DNA of 64,000 nt, taken from positions 186,001 to 250,000 of the forward strand of contig PYSS01000031.1 of NCBI GenBank assembly GCA_003049465.1, in the 5' to 3' direction. The DNA comes from Magnaporthiopsis rhizophila. Its lineage: Eukaryota; Ascomycota; Sordariomycetes; Magnaporthales; Magnaporthaceae. Below the pieces are notes generated by a model. That model did not search any database. It saw nothing but the letters and a program-made list of their open reading frames with translations, and was not told where the DNA came from. This document shows positions 43,730-56,791 of this stretch, one piece after another. The position numbers were made by a program, and so were the translations under genes. Each line of letters opens with the position of its first letter. Positions within the stretch are counted from its first letter, which is position 1.

Positions 43730-45271
43730 GGTGGCCGTCTGGCTGGCTGGCTAACTGGCTAGCTGGCTGCTGACTGCCGGGCCCTTGGCTTTACTCACTT
43801 GCAGCTGCGTGCGCGCGTGTCTGTTCTTGCCAGGACGTCACGACACGGTGGGTGCTCTCTGTTTGATCTGCTATGCCGTGCACGCAGGTTTGTGGTCTCG
43901 GTCGACAAGTCGTTTGTATTTGCAATATGTGGCCCCGGATTCGCCAGTCCGGGTGGGAAGAGGTTGATGCACCTTGGAAGCAGCGGGGGAGAAGTGCTGC
44001 GCCCGACGGCATTGAAATACCTATGTCTAGGTGCCATTACAGTCTGTTGACGAGACGGAATCCCTTTTTCTGACTCTCGCTTTCGCCTCTCTCTCTCTCT
44101 CGCGTCTGCCGAAATTCAGCCCCGACCACCACCCTCCCTCCATTCTCCCCGCAGGGCCATGCCTGTTTTTTTTTTCTTATTCTGACCGCTGAGGCTCGTG
44201 GATGCAAAAATGGGTCCGTCGGGGATAGAGAGGCTCCCCGATGCGTGCGAGAGTGCTGCAGTTTACGAAAGCGGTCCCCCCGCATGGTGCATACAGTACA
44301 GACCACCTACCCAAGCACCAACTGTATGTAGGTATGGAACCGACGGTAACTCCGCGGTGTCCGGATTTGCCGCCCTCGTGCATGCCCCCGAAATCCGGGG
44401 CCGAGTCGTTGTGTGCATGGGGCCTGACACCCGCGGACCCGCCCGTCGGCCCTATGCTCGGACGAGGTGGCAAGACAAGAACCAGTCGCCAGTCGCCCAT
44501 TTGAATGATCAGTGTTGCATCCGCTCTATTTACGTTCTGCCAGCCAAGTCATTGTTGCATCAACCCAAAGGATGAAGTAAACGTTAAATCTCCGGCTTAT
44601 TCCCTTACCGGAATATGTTTACTCCTTCAAACTCGGATTTTGAGTTCGGACAATTCCAACCTCGACGATCCTGGAAGACTGTAACGATGACGCGCGCGGC
44701 AGAGTTCACGTGAGAAAAGGTTTCCCCAAAAACCGGCTGATGCAGCACAACTCTCGACGACTTCTTAGCAGGCGGCAGAGTAAATAAAGTATGGGCAAGT
44801 GGTTCGGTTTGTAAAAGAAGTGATGATAAATGCAAAGTGGAAGCCAAAGACTGGAAACACCCCAAATGACGAGCCAAGCCACGCAAGCCGATCTTGGAAA
44901 ACGCCGTCAACCAATGCCGATAAATGCTGCAACCCTCCTAAAAAGAAACTGAAAAAACAAATCCTTCCCGGGTATAGTAACAAGAAGATTTTTTTGCGCC
45001 AAAAAAGTGGTCGGACGCAAAGAATTCAGAGGTATGCCAAAAGCCCAGGACGGTTTAGCAGAGAGCCTCCGACTCGAAGTAAGCGAGTTGGGTAGAGTAT
45101 TTACCGCATAACCAGTCCACATCGACGCCGTCATCGTGAGGACGCAGGTGGATCTGTCGTTAAGAGAAAAAGGAGAAAAAGAAACAATACAAGCCAAGGT
45201 GAGGAGGTATCAGAAAAGAGAAGAAAGAAGAAAAAAAGAGGAAGAATGGGACGGGAAAAAATACTTCATAC
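43730..45271. other. Spacer between P450 start and HFI1 end
   Basis: This is 1.5 kb with the P450 promoter. A GGCT-rich imperfect repeat sits at about 43732-43767 just before the P450 start, and a short CT run lies near 44090. No gene is supported. Confidence 0.45.
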
Positions 45272-46991
45272 TTATCCCACAGCCAGGCATGAATCCAGCA
45301 CGCCGTCGAGGATACCGCCGTCGTCAGCGTCGGCACCCTCCCACCATATGCCGTCAAGGTCATCGAGATCCATGGCATCCTGGTCATAAGAGACGCCGTT
45401 CGGAAGCGGCGCACCACCGGATGCCTTGTGATCTGTGCCGTTGGCTGTCCCACCTCCCATGCGCGTGTCGCCGTCGTGGTCCGAGTCGCGCGGCTTTGGC
45501 GTGCCGTCGTCCATCCATGTGTAGTCCTCCCACTGTTCCAGCTCACCTTCGCGATAGCTGAACATGATGGACTGCGAGATGATGGGGAAAGTCGCCATGC
45601 CGCACTCGCCCATCTCGAGCGCGAGCCGCAGGTCCGCCATTCCCAGCGCCCCCTGTTCGATGGCCGACCTCGACTCGACGGGTAATAGCCCGCTCTTGTC
45701 CCTCGTCAGCTCTCCGCGCCTAGCTGCACCCTCCTCTCGGGCGAGCTGCTTCCGATACCGATGGGTCTGGATCCATGACGTGCCCTCGGTGGGGTTGGTG
45801 ATTCCGCCGCCGAGCTCGCCCGCGCCGTTACTCCTGGTGCGGCTGAACACGGTCGAAAGCATCTCCTTGATAAACACCTCGGCGGCGATCGAGACAAACT
45901 GAGCTGCTTCGGGGGCGTGGCCGGATAAAAGCCCATACTCGTAGCAGAACGGCAGCATGCGAGCCTCGACATTACTTGTGTCGGGGAACTCGCCCGACTC
46001 GACTGCTAATGGCTGCGCATAGCGTTTCCGAATCTCGAGGTCCCAGTCTAGCGGTAGCAAAGGATGTTAGCGAAACGACAAGGCGAGAGTCGCGGCGGTC
46101 TAGTGTCGCCAGGGCGAAAATCGTAAAACATACTCATGCGATTCAGGCCACCGGCGCTAGGTGGCACTTCTAGTGATTTCAGCGCCTTTGCTTTGTGGTG
46201 TTCTGAGAACACTCCTGCGAGAGTTTCATATGGGTCGATCTGAATGGTAAAGAAAAGAAAACGCTTGTTAGTAAGATTGGGAGCATCAATTGATAAAGAC
46301 CGGGCGCGGTGGGTGTGGACAAACCACGTTTAGCGCAAGGTCTTTAATGCGCCGCCGATCTCGGCTCGGAAGCTGCATGACCTCGCCCTTGAGCCTCCTC
46401 TCGGCGGCATCCCCGGTGGAGGGCTTGTTGCTAACTGCCGTTGACGGCTTATCGTTGGCGCTGACCCAGGGGGCAAGCCCCGGGTCGGGAAGGTCTCGGG
46501 TGACATTGCCGTAGATGGCGGCGATCAGCTGGTTATGGAGATGTTCTCGTTCGCCGGTGGGTGACGCGAGGATAGGGTCGATGCGCTCGGCGAACTCGGC
46601 CTGGGTGAGGCGGCCTATTGTTTCGGCGACGTCAGCATCACGGAGGGCGCAGAGCGGGTGGGCGAAGCAATGAAACGCATGGCCCGTGAGGGTATCGGTG
46701 TGATGGCAAGGGCGCAATGGGGCAGCGGAGCAATGAGGAGATGGGGCAATGGATGGGATCGGACATACCGACAAGGAATTGGGGGACGGTTTCCTTATAT
46801 ACCAGCCATTGCTCGGGGCCGAGCGCCGACTTAAGGGCCGAGTAGACGGGCTCGAGATCGATGCGAGCGGGGACGGCGGTGCCGATTTTGGGCGTTTTTT
46901 GCGGGACCGGAGCAGAGACGGTGATGGACTTATGGGCGAGCACGGGGGTGGTGAGGCCGATGGCCGGCCGGCTCAGCTCGGCGGGGTTCAT
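45272..46991 (-). CDS. SAGA complex subunit HFI1/ADA1
   Basis: Four exons (46991-46769, 46614-46325, 46239-46134, 46047-45272) give 464 aa. The SAGA-Tad1 domain is spread across the exons: RIDLEPVYSALKSALGPEQW, then LTQAEFAERIDPIL, RRIKDLALN, DPYETLAGVFSEHHKAKAL and NWDLEIRKRYAQPLAVESGE. The C-terminal part has a histone-fold-like helical region (PFCYEYGLLSGHAPEAAQFV) and an acidic tail. HFI1/ADA1 is a structural core subunit of SAGA, pairing with TAF12 in the nucleus to support histone acetylation and TBP delivery. The donor of intron 2 was placed at 46324 (GTTTGT); a site three bases earlier (GTGGTT) fits less well. The gene diverges from GCP3. Confidence 0.88.
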
Positions 46992-47672
46992 GACTGCGGC
47001 GGCGACGGGCGTGGATTATATGGACAGACGGGGTAGCTACTGATGCTGCCGGCTGCGGCGGCCGCGCGTCGCGTGCGATTCTGTGGCCCGGCGCGGGGAC
47101 AATTCCGCGGTCATGGGCGCATCGGAAGAAAGCGGGCGATTGCGCGATCCTAGATTCGATGTCGGAGCGATGAATTCGGTCGGTCCTGGCCGGCGAGGTG
47201 ATGGCAAAGTTGCGGCCGGCGGCTCTTGTGCGGACGCCAAATGCGTGGAGGCGGTGCCGTGACGTTCCGCTGTGGTTCGAAAATTTGCGGAGCTTCTACT
47301 GGCTGGCAGTCGGAGAACAATACGAGTCCTTGGGAGCTGGATGGATTGGCTGCTGGGGGCCCTGAGCGGGTACCGTGTACCGAGGATTGGCTGACGTTTG
47401 CTCCATAAATGCTGTACCCTTGACATTTGACCCAACCTCGGTGCAAGTCCGTCTATGCGCCCACTGCGCCCGCACCGAAATCGCGTCAATGTGGCGCGTC
47501 TTTGCTCCCCGCCGCCAAAAGTTAACGGCCCAATCGTGGTGTGGCCCATGATTTGACGACGGCTTGACGACGACGCGGACAAAGCCGGCAGAGCTCGTGC
47601 TGGAGCAAGCGCCCCTTTTCTCTAGCCGAGGACACCCACACCCATACCCGCAGCGGCAGCAGACATGCGACC
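46992..47672. promoter_or_regulatory. Divergent promoter region, HFI1 / GCP3
   Basis: This 0.68-kb stretch separates two divergent core genes. It is GC-rich. I see no TATA box and no gene. Confidence 0.5.
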
Positions 47673-50641
47673 ATGTCGCAGCACCGCATCGCCAACGCCG
47701 TTGACGGCCTAATATCCCACCTCGTCCCCGCAGACCCCAACCACCCCGAGCTCTCGCAGGAGCGCCATGCGGCCTGCTTTCAGATAGTTAAGAGCATTCT
47801 CAATACGTGCGTCGGTCGTCTATCTGTCCAGCTGTCTAGTTGCCCAGCTGCCCACCTAGCCACTAACGCGCCTGCCCACACAGCCACGGAGCGACGTCCA
47901 TCGCGTCCGATGCGAACCATGCCTCCGACCTGATCAAGCGCAAGCTGATCAGCACAAATCCCAGCCAAGCCCTGCGCTTCTCCAGCCTCTACACCCGCCT
48001 GCTGTCACTGCCCGTGCTCGACAAGAAGTGGGCCATCCTGTACCTCCTATACCAGCTCTCCGACTCGCCAGATCCCAGCGAGCCCCTTCCCGTCAGCCCG
48101 CTTGTCAAGAGGCCAGCTCCGCCGAGAGATAGGGCTGATGGCACCCGCCGGCAGGAGGACAGGGAACAACAGCCGACAGCATCAAGACCCTCCGCTTCTG
48201 GCGACGAGATCAATGATGCTTTCCAGCCAGGCGGGCTGCGCAAGATCCCGCCCGGCAAGGCGAGAAGGGGCCCTGAGGAGGCCAAGACCGCGGCGGCTGC
48301 CGATGCCGCCGGGGCCGATGCTATGGACATAGACCCGGCGCCTCCGCAGAGGGACGTTTCGCTGAAGTCGACGCTCCTGGCAGACAACTCGGTCGAGCTG
48401 AACCCGTCCGAGACGGTGCTCCTGCGGGATCTGCCCTTCACATTGCAGGGGCTCTCCTCTGCCACGCTGCCTTTCGCCGGCGAAACGACCCTGAAGCTGC
48501 CAGCAACCCTGCCCGCGCCCATCATCTCGCTCCTCCACCTGCTGGCAGAGCCGTCGCTGCTCTACCGCCGCCTGGACGTTTTCGTCAAGTCGCCGGCGAC
48601 GGGCCTGCTGGGCCAGAGCCTGCGGGCGGCCATCACCAGCGAGCTGCGGTCGTACCTGAGCCTGGTGGCGACGCTCGAGGCGCAGGTGCGGCGGGCGCTC
48701 GCGGCGCTCGATGGATCAGCGCCGCGGTCCGGGATCGGGCGGGCGGGCGTGACGCTCAAGCGACTCGTGGTGTGGACGCGGGAGGCCACGATGGGACTGC
48801 GTCTGCTGTCGCTGATAGCCGAAGAGTCGGGCAGCCGGCGCGGCGGCGCGCTCATCTCGCTGGTCCACAGCTTTTCCACGTCGCACGGCGACCCGACGGT
48901 GGGCGCGTTCGCGGAACGGCTCCTGGCTCACGTCACGCGACCCTTCTACAACATGCTGCGGCACTGGATCTACGACGGCGAGCTCTCGGACCCATACTGC
49001 GAGTTCTTTGTGCGCGAGCAGGACCCGGAGGCGGCCAAGTCCCACGAGGCCAAGGCGCGCGGGCTCAGCTCGGTGTGGAACGACAAGTTCGAGGTGGACG
49101 AGGCCATGGTTCCCAGCATCATGAGCGCCGACTTTGCGCAAAAGGTGTTCCTCATTGGCAAGTCGCTCAACTTCATCCGCCACAGCTGCGGCGACTCGGA
49201 GTGGGTCGAGGCGTACGGCAAGGCCGCGTCCAAGGAGCTGCGCTACGGCGACACGGCCACGCTCGAGGGCTGGATCGACGAGGCCTACAAGACCACGATG
49301 AAGCGGCTGATGCACCTCATGACGTCCAAGTTCCACCTGTTCGAGCACCTGCAGGCCATGAAGGACTACATCCTGCTCGGGCAGGGTGACTTCATCGCCC
49401 TGCTGATGGAGTCGCTGGCGCCCAACCTCGACCGCCCAGCCGGCGCCCAGTACCGCCACACGCTGACGGCCAAGCTCGAGGAGGCCATCCGCGGCTCCAA
49501 CGCGCAGTACGCCAGCGCCGAGGTGCTGCGCCGGCTCGACGCGCGCATGCTGCAGCTGTCGCAGGGCGACATCGGCTGGGACCTGTTCACGCTCGAGTAC
49601 AAGATCGACGCGCCCGTCGACTGCATCCTGACCGAGTGGCACAGCCGCCAGTACCTCAAGATGTTCAACTTCCTGTGGCGTGTCAAGCGCGTCGAGTTCG
49701 CCCTGCACTCAACCTGGCGCCGCTGCATGACGGGCTCGCGCGGAGTCCTACAGTCGGACGACGCGGCCGTGGCCCAGACGTGGAAGTCGACCCGCGGCGT
49801 CCTGGCCGAGATGATACACTGGGCCGGCCAGCTGCAGTACTACATCCTGTTTGAAGTCATCGAGGCCTCGTGGGGTCAGCTCCAGGCCGCCCTGTCGCGC
49901 GAGGACGCCACCCTGGACGACCTCATCACCGCGCACACGACCTACCTCAACACCATCACCCAAAAGGGCCTGCTCGGCGCCAAGCAGCGGCGCGGCGGGC
50001 CAGCCGGGATTGCCGACACGTCCACCGCCGACGCCGGCGCCGCAGACGAGGAGCGGTCCGTGCCTATGAACCAGATCGCCGACCTGCTGCGCAACATCCT
50101 CTCGTATCGCGACTGCGTTGATGGCCTGTACTCGTGGGCCGTCTCTGACTTTACGGAGCGTCAGAACGACGCCTTTCACCAAACAGCCCGCGGCGGCGGC
50201 GGCGGCAATAACAACATCAGGGCCCGCCGGAGCGCCGACGACGTCGAGATGGGCGGCACCCAACCGCACAACCACCCCAACGTCAACCAACGCCACCACT
50301 ACCACCACCATAATATCAATAATCAGCAGGCCAACAGCAGCAACCCGCCGCTCTCGTTCTCGTCCGCGGCCGCGTCGGAGCTGCCCGCGCTGCAGGAGCG
50401 CCTGCTCACGCTGGGCTCCGACTTCCGCCGGCGCGTGCAGCGCCTGCTGGGCGACCTGGCCTACCAGACGGAGCACGAGACCCGCTTCCTGGGCATCGCC
50501 ATGAACTTCAACGACGTATACCAGCCCACCCTCCGCAGCGCCCGGCACCACAAGCCCTCGAGCGGCAGGTCCACGGCTCAGGGGGGGTCATACCCGGGCT
50601 CCGTGAGGGGAGGGGTGGGTGGTGGTGGTGGTGGGGAGTGA
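47673..50641 (+). CDS. Gamma-tubulin complex component 3 (GCP3, Alp6/Spc98)
   Basis: Two exons (47673-47806, 47884-50641) give 963 aa. The N-terminal helical part includes LDKKWAILYLLYQLSDSP. The GCP N-terminal domain follows (MLRHWIYDGELSDPYCEFFV, FLIGKSLNFIRHSCGD). The C-terminal gamma-tubulin-binding domain has LEYKIDAPVDCILTEW, YLKMFNFLWRVKRVEFAL and LLRNILSYRDCVDGLYSW. GCP3 forms the small gamma-tubulin complex with gamma-tubulin and GCP2 and nucleates microtubules at the spindle pole body. A low-complexity Gly/Asn/His stretch interrupts the last helices near residues 813-865, and the tail ends in a poly-Gly run; both look like species-specific additions. Confidence 0.92.
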
Positions 50642-52314
50642 ATGAGTTGAAACAGCACGTAAAATTGACTTTCGCGCTAAACAAGAAAAAAACACGCCTC
50701 TACCCCTGAGGGGGCGGCTCTGGGTCGGTCGGTCCTACGTTTATCTCGCACCACCAAGCTGGAGGTTGAGGGCCGGCTGTTCACAAAGCAAAACAAAACA
50801 AAAACCAACCCTATTTTTGACAACGTCGCATCGTCTCTTATGTCATCCACCCCTCCAGCTCCTTGAATAAACCGCGAAAGATGACGAGATGCAACGGCTC
50901 AGGCACGTGAATCACTGGGCGCTTTGTTTTTTTCCTACTTCATGGTTAGGCCGGCGTTACTGGGCGATTGTTTATCGTTTCATGTATATGATGGCGTCTT
51001 TTCTTTGTTTTCATTTTGCTTGTTGTTTACGTCTTTTCTTTGGTTCCAGGTTCTGGTTATTTTTGGCGCTGACCAGACCATCATCGTTGACGTTCGTTAT
51101 ATGCATATGCTTATCATCCGGCGATCCTGTTATACCCCCCACATACAGCCAATAAGCACCCGGGGCGTGTACCGCGGCGGTGCCCGGGGTGAAACAAAGA
51201 AAAAAATTGGAAGGAAGAAGGGACGAACAGACGGCGTCAAGGACTCTCCGGTATTGGGGGGTCTGGGTCTGCCCGGCCCTATGGGGGGGGCCCTCTACGG
51301 TGCCGGATACTACACGGTATATGTGGAGGCAGAACGCGCCCGCCTGGATGCAGGGGGGCGGGAACAGGGTATCGGACGACGGGGCATGGCGCGTCATGTA
51401 TAGGCAGGGCATATCCAAATATCTCGGCATTTCATGTACAGCGCGGGGAGGATCGAAAGAACGGCTGAAGACTGACCGCTGACGGCTAGCGGCGCAGGCT
51501 ATACATGCCGCCTCCGCCGCCCACCATCCGGCATCCCCCTGGATATAGCCTTGGGGGGGATGGATAGCCGACCGACAATACAAACAAGAAACCCATCCAG
51601 ATCTCCGCACACACGCACAAACACCCCCGCCCCCTCCTCCCCGAACAAATAGTCGGTCGCAAAGTCGGGGACTTCCCCGAGACAAACGAATGAATGGCTT
51701 TTTTCCTACCCACCCTCCATCCCCCCCTCCTCTCTTCATGACGTCGACTGGATCAGGTGCCCTCACCAATGAATCGCGTAAATATCGCCTTTTTTGTTTA
51801 CATACATAGCTACCTACCTAGGCACATATACCCGTACCTCGCTCCTACCGCTTAGCTGCATCCGGGAACAACACAAGCCCCTTGTGTGCAATGGTGCAAT
51901 CCACAAAACCCTCTCCTCCCGCCATCCTTGCCCGGCTCGGCTCCCCCTGCCTTTTTGGTCAGGTTCGCCTAGCGTCGGTAGCCAGTTTATACCTGTCGAT
52001 ATAGGACCACGGCCACCTCCGCAGAGCGGCACTTGCAAAAGCAAAACAAGGCGTTTCAGAAAAGCAGATTCTGCTATTGTCCTATATGGTAGATGCAGAA
52101 TAACTAACTCATCGTGTATCGTCCGTCATTCAGTCATGATAGCCAGCGCCCTCCTCCCTATACAGACAGGGGATGGGGACAAGATATGATATAATGTTGG
52201 TGGCAATGTCCTTCCCCTCCTTTCCCGGAGACGAAAAAGAAAGCAAATATGAGCCAGAAACAGGAGGAGAATGAGCCAAGACAAAAAAGAGAGGCAAAAA
52301 AGTGAAGAAAAATG

Positions 52315-52356
<42 letters not shown>

Positions 52357-53116
52357 CAAACCCATGCCAAGGTTATTGCTGCCGCCCACCAAACCATGTC
52401 CCTAACAGGTTCCTGTACATGATGTTTTTAATCCACCAAAATTCCAACCACGCCTCCAGTGTAACAAAAGTACAATACCACCAGGCCCGAGGCCAGGTGG
52501 CAAGAGTGGAGTGTCGAGCGCTGTTCGTCTCATCAAAGCTGAGCCGGGCACATTATCGACACCGAAACTGCGAAGCATTGCCGCAGTCCCTGCTATTAGA
52601 GAAGAAGAATTTTTTCCCCCAAAACACAAGAAACCAGAGCGGGGTATTAGTGTAGAACCGCCATTCCAGGCGGATAAGCAAGTCCCAAGCAAGTCCCATT
52701 GATGCGGTTGATAATGAATACCATTCGCTGCGTGCCAGGCCCGAAAAATAGGCAGGCAGAAGTAATGTTGCAACGGTGATTATGCGGCAAACAAAGGCAG
52801 AGGCCGAGGAGTCTCCGTGTGTCGTAACATTCGTCATGTGTGGTGCTGGCCTTGTTCCTTTCCTTTCAAGCTGTTGTTGGTCGCAGGTCGACCCGTCTTT
52901 CGTGGGCTGCAGAATAGAGCGTACGTGATCCTTTGCGCCGAGGATATCCAGAAAAATACCTCTCGAACAATTCAAAGGACAAGTCAAACAACTTCCTGCC
53001 AAATCTCCATGTGCCATATCCAGTATCTCAACACAGATAGGTTCTCCAACGGAGCAAGCAGGGCAGCCAAGGCGGTCGGTTAGGTGGTTTCGCCAAAACG
53101 GGGAGCGGTGGGTGTT
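50642..53116. other. Convergent 2.5-kb spacer, GCP3 / WEE1
   Basis: No gene is supported. A 252-codon minus frame (51011-51769) has no domain and a low-complexity make-up. An A41 run and a TACCTAGG motif (51815-51822) lie within. Confidence 0.45.
52315..52355 (+). repeat. A41 homopolymer
   Basis: A run of 41 A residues, the longest homopolymer in the window, lies between the GCP3 and WEE1 3' ends. Its true length is likely variable and error-prone. Confidence 0.95.
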
Positions 53117-56100
53117 TCAGACGTCCATCATCTCAATGTCGTCGTTGGTAGTAGACTTGTCGACTGTGGTTCCCTCAGGACCCCAGTTGCCCTCGAAGAC
53201 GGTCGCGGGAGCCCGACGGGTCTTGGAAACCCAGCCGACAGATGAGAAGTCGAGGATCTCACGGACAAGTGGGCGAGCTGACGCCTTGGGCTGAATCATC
53301 CACCGGACGATGGCATCGAGGGAGCCTTGGTTGGCCGAGTCTCGCATAAAGGCCGGAGCAACGGGCTCTTGAACGCGCTTCGGCGAGCCGAAAAGGTTGC
53401 TTGGGTTGTAGGTCTGTTGGCCACGGCCGAACGGAAAGTCGCGCTGAGGCGTGCCAAAGGAGCCCACAAGCTCCTCATAAGGCGTGGGGTCCTGGGTCAA
53501 CGGCACTCCGCGTGCGTCCCGCTTGATGTCCTGGGCCTCGGCCGAAGTGAGGGATTCAACGAGAGAGAGGTCACCTTCCCTCAACGCAACCCAAGTCGGG
53601 CCGTTGTCGGGAAGGAAAGAGTTGGTGGCGATTTCGAGGATGATGAGCCCGAGGGCGAAGATGTCGGCAGGTTTGTCGACCTGTCCTTGGAGGATTTCGG
53701 GGCTGAGGTACTCGCGATCTCCTTCTGCCTCGACGTGCCTGGCAGCCGGCCAGGTGGTGGCCATTCCAAAGTCGCCGATCTTGAGTGTGCCATCGAAAGT
53801 AATCAAGATGTTGGCCGGCTTGAGATCAAGATGGATAAACCCGGCATCGTGGATGGCGTTCAGACCCTGTTATCATTATAAACAAAATCCAAGGTTAGTT
53901 CACGTGCGTGCAAGCCGAAGTTTCAACGTGCCAGGGCGGCTTACCTGCGAGATCTCGAGGAGGATCTTCCAGATTCGAAAGTCGTCGAGGCGACCAAGAT
54001 GGCCAATATCGCCGAGGAACTTCTCGAGGCTGCCCTCTTCGCAGAACTCGGTCTGGATGTAGAGGTGGCCCCGGTGCTCCCAGCTGTCTTCGAACTGGAG
54101 GATGTTGTCGGAACCCTTGAGGGCCTTGAGGATCTCAACTTCACGCATCTTGTTCTCACGGTCCTTGTTGCCAGTAAACGCGTGTCGCAGTTTCTTCACC
54201 GCGTACAGGCGCTCAGCAACAGGGGTGGGCGGCGTGCCGGCGACCCCGCCGAATGTCTTGGGGGCAGGAAGACTCGAGGCGCGGAAGACCTGCGAGAACT
54301 CGCCCTTGCCGATGGACTCGATCTTGGTGAAGCGCGAGGCAAGCACTAGATCGATCTCACCAGGGCCGGTGCCATTAACAGGAGTGATGGCACGGCGGCT
54401 GCCGAAATCGAAGACGGAGCCGCGGCCAGTAGTGGTGGTAGGAGTGGCCGGCGGGTTCGCCGCCAGACGGCGGACAGGCTCGTCATGGCCCGAGATCGAG
54501 AGACGGCTGGCATCAGGAGGCACAACAGCCTCAGATGGCGTCTTTGGGCTCGCTGGAGACACATCGCCAATCTTAGCAAACTCCAGCTTGGTGTTGAAAA
54601 CACTGCCACCAAGCGTAGGCGTCGTCGGCGCCATGTCGTGGTCGAGCGAAGTAGTGTAGGCCCGTCCGCGCCGAGTACCCCGCTCGAGAGCGGCAGGCAT
54701 GTGCGACATGGTAGCACATGATGCCCTGGTCCGCGGGGCAGCCGGTGAGGCCGCCACGTCGAACAAGTCCAAAGCGTCCCGTTCCGTCCGATAAAACTTG
54801 ACAGGCAGACGTGACTTACCACTCAGCTCCGTCGGGGTTGTCCGAGCAACTGAACCACCAAATGCGGATGCAGATGGGGTGAAAGTGCGGCGATTGCCCA
54901 GGGGCGTCGAGTGGATTGCTCCCGTAGACACAGATTTCGCTGTGACCAGAGCTTTGGTCGGGGTAGGAGGCAACTCGGCATCGGGTGTCAGCTGCGCATC
55001 CCCATCGTTATCAAAGCTGAGCATGCTGCTCTTGCGGCTGTGACTGCTCCGCAGCTTGAAGAGTCCCCCAGGCCTCTCAGAGCTCCCAAAGCCGGTAAAG
55101 CTGGGCTTCGGCGCGGGGCTGAAGGGGCTCTGAGCCGAGATGAGGGATCGTCGCTGCTTGCGGGCACTCCCAGACGAGGGCGGGTAAGTGTTGTGAGGGT
55201 AGTTCTGACTCGACTGGTACACGTCTCTCCTGTTCTTGCACGGAGTGTCCGGCATCATCATCTTCTTGGAGCCACCACGCTGGGCAGGCTCGATCTCAGG
55301 GTTTCGGTTCATCTTGGAAACCAGTCCGGTGGACGCCGCAAACACCGCCTGCAGCGGCTTCGCCGACTTGTACGAAGGGGTCGCCAGGGGCTCATTCGGC
55401 CTCTCGGCGCCCACAGGGAGCGACTTTGCAAAGTTCAACGGACCTCTGGGCCGGTCCACTGGCGCTGGTGGCGGGAAGTGTGTAGGCGAATCATCCGCCG
55501 CGATGCTGGAGCCCGACGACGAGGTGGTCATCGAAGAGGTCGTCAATGTTCTCGACAGAGGGTGAGGCTGGTGGGGAGGCTTGTCGGGAAAGTGCGCAGA
55601 GGGGTTAGGCAGAGGGCCGCGCGACGAGAAGGGGCTCTCGCGATGATCAGGCTGAAGAAACTGATCGAGAGACAGGCGGTGGGGCTTGTTACGCGGGCCC
55701 GGAGTCGACGCCTCGAACGATTGCTGGGCCAGATACCTCTCCCCTTGTCGCTTGCCCCAGGACGATCGCGGGTCATGGCGCTGTTGCAGGGTCGATTTGC
55801 GCAAAGAAGACGAGCGCTTGGGCACAGCAGAAGGCGTGGGGGAAGACGGCACGGCGAACTCGCGGGTGATGAGCGACGCAGAGCCTGTCAGCTTGTACTC
55901 CTGGTTGACGTCGTCGTGGATCTCGAAGCTGGCGCGGGGCGCTGGTGGCGGCGGCGGTGGCGGCGGCGCCTGGTCGAGAATGCTGTTGAAATCGATGCCG
56001 AGGCTCGTGATGCCATGCAAGCTACGCCGCTTGGCGACGGGGCTACCCTGCGAATCCGTGGTCATGATGGAATCAGACCTCTTCATAGGGCTCAGGGCCG

Positions 56101-56791
56101 ATGTCGGGTACGTCTCGCTCTTGTTGTCGAGGAAGCGCGTGGTGGAAGAGGCGCCCTTTGAGGCACCAGAGAGATCCAGGTGCATGCTGTGCCGCGATGC
56201 GCCCTTGTGACCGAGGACGCTGGAGCGACCACTGTGGCCAAAGGTTTGGGCAAACGAGTTGAAGTTATTTTCCTGGCCCGAGAAGGCGTCGGGGCTCGAA
56301 ATAAGGGGTGGCGGCGCGGCGTTGCCGGCGTCGTTGTTGGAGCTCAGGGCCCTCTTGAGGGGGCTGCGGGGCGACGGCCGCGTGCGTGATGGCTTGGCCG
56401 AGGTAGCCTTGGGGCGCGACGAGCGGAGCGAAAGCTTTACGTTGGAGCGAAATGGCGATGGCGAGCCCGCGGGGGTGTGCGAAACGAGTGCCGATTGATG
56501 GAAAGGCGTAGAGTGAGCGAAGTTGGATGCGGGCGCGGGGTGGGGCGACGCGACCGATTGTTGTTGCTGGCTGCGAAAGAGTTGTGGGCAAGGTGATTTG
56601 GGCGACGGCGAGTTGGGCAAACTGGCCGCGTTGTCAGAGCTATCCGAGGCAGCGCGCATGAGTTGGAATTTGGATGGCGAGCGCGATAGCGACCGTCTGA
56701 GAGAGCGCACAGCAGCGCTCACGTCGACATGGTGCACACCCGTCGGCGATGGGAGCGTTAGAGTTCCCCCGCTGGAGTTCGAGAACGACAT
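53117..56791 (-). CDS. WEE1-family mitosis inhibitor kinase
   Basis: Exons 56791-53945 and 53866-53117 (78-nt intron, phase 0) give 1198 aa. The long N-terminal half is disordered and rich in SP/TP sites, suiting CDK and other kinase control. The kinase domain starts near residue 815: glycine loop IGKGEFSQVF, then YAVKKLRHAF with the ATP Lys, catalytic loop HLDLKPANILI near 960, GDFGMA near 978, and EGDREYLSPEIL. The GDREY motif is diagnostic for WEE1 kinases. WEE1 phosphorylates Tyr15 of CDK1 in the nucleus and delays mitosis; in fungi it also links cell size, septation and infection-structure timing. I chose the Met at MSFSNSSGG; the frame continues 60 codons upstream into a Phe/Ser-rich, UTR-like stretch. 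A perfect GTAAGT lies inside exon 1 near 54815, but no matching acceptor is nearby. Confidence 0.93.

Noticed and set aside
48716..49708. 330-codon minus frame opposite GCP3
   Set aside because: It is antisense to conserved GCP3 sequence.
51011..51769. 252-codon minus frame in the GCP3/WEE1 spacer
   Set aside because: It has a Gly run and a mixed low-complexity make-up, no domain, and lies between two 3' ends.
54911..56161. 416-codon plus frame opposite WEE1
   Set aside because: It is Arg-rich antisense composition with no domain, and the WEE1 frame is supported by its spliced kinase domain.
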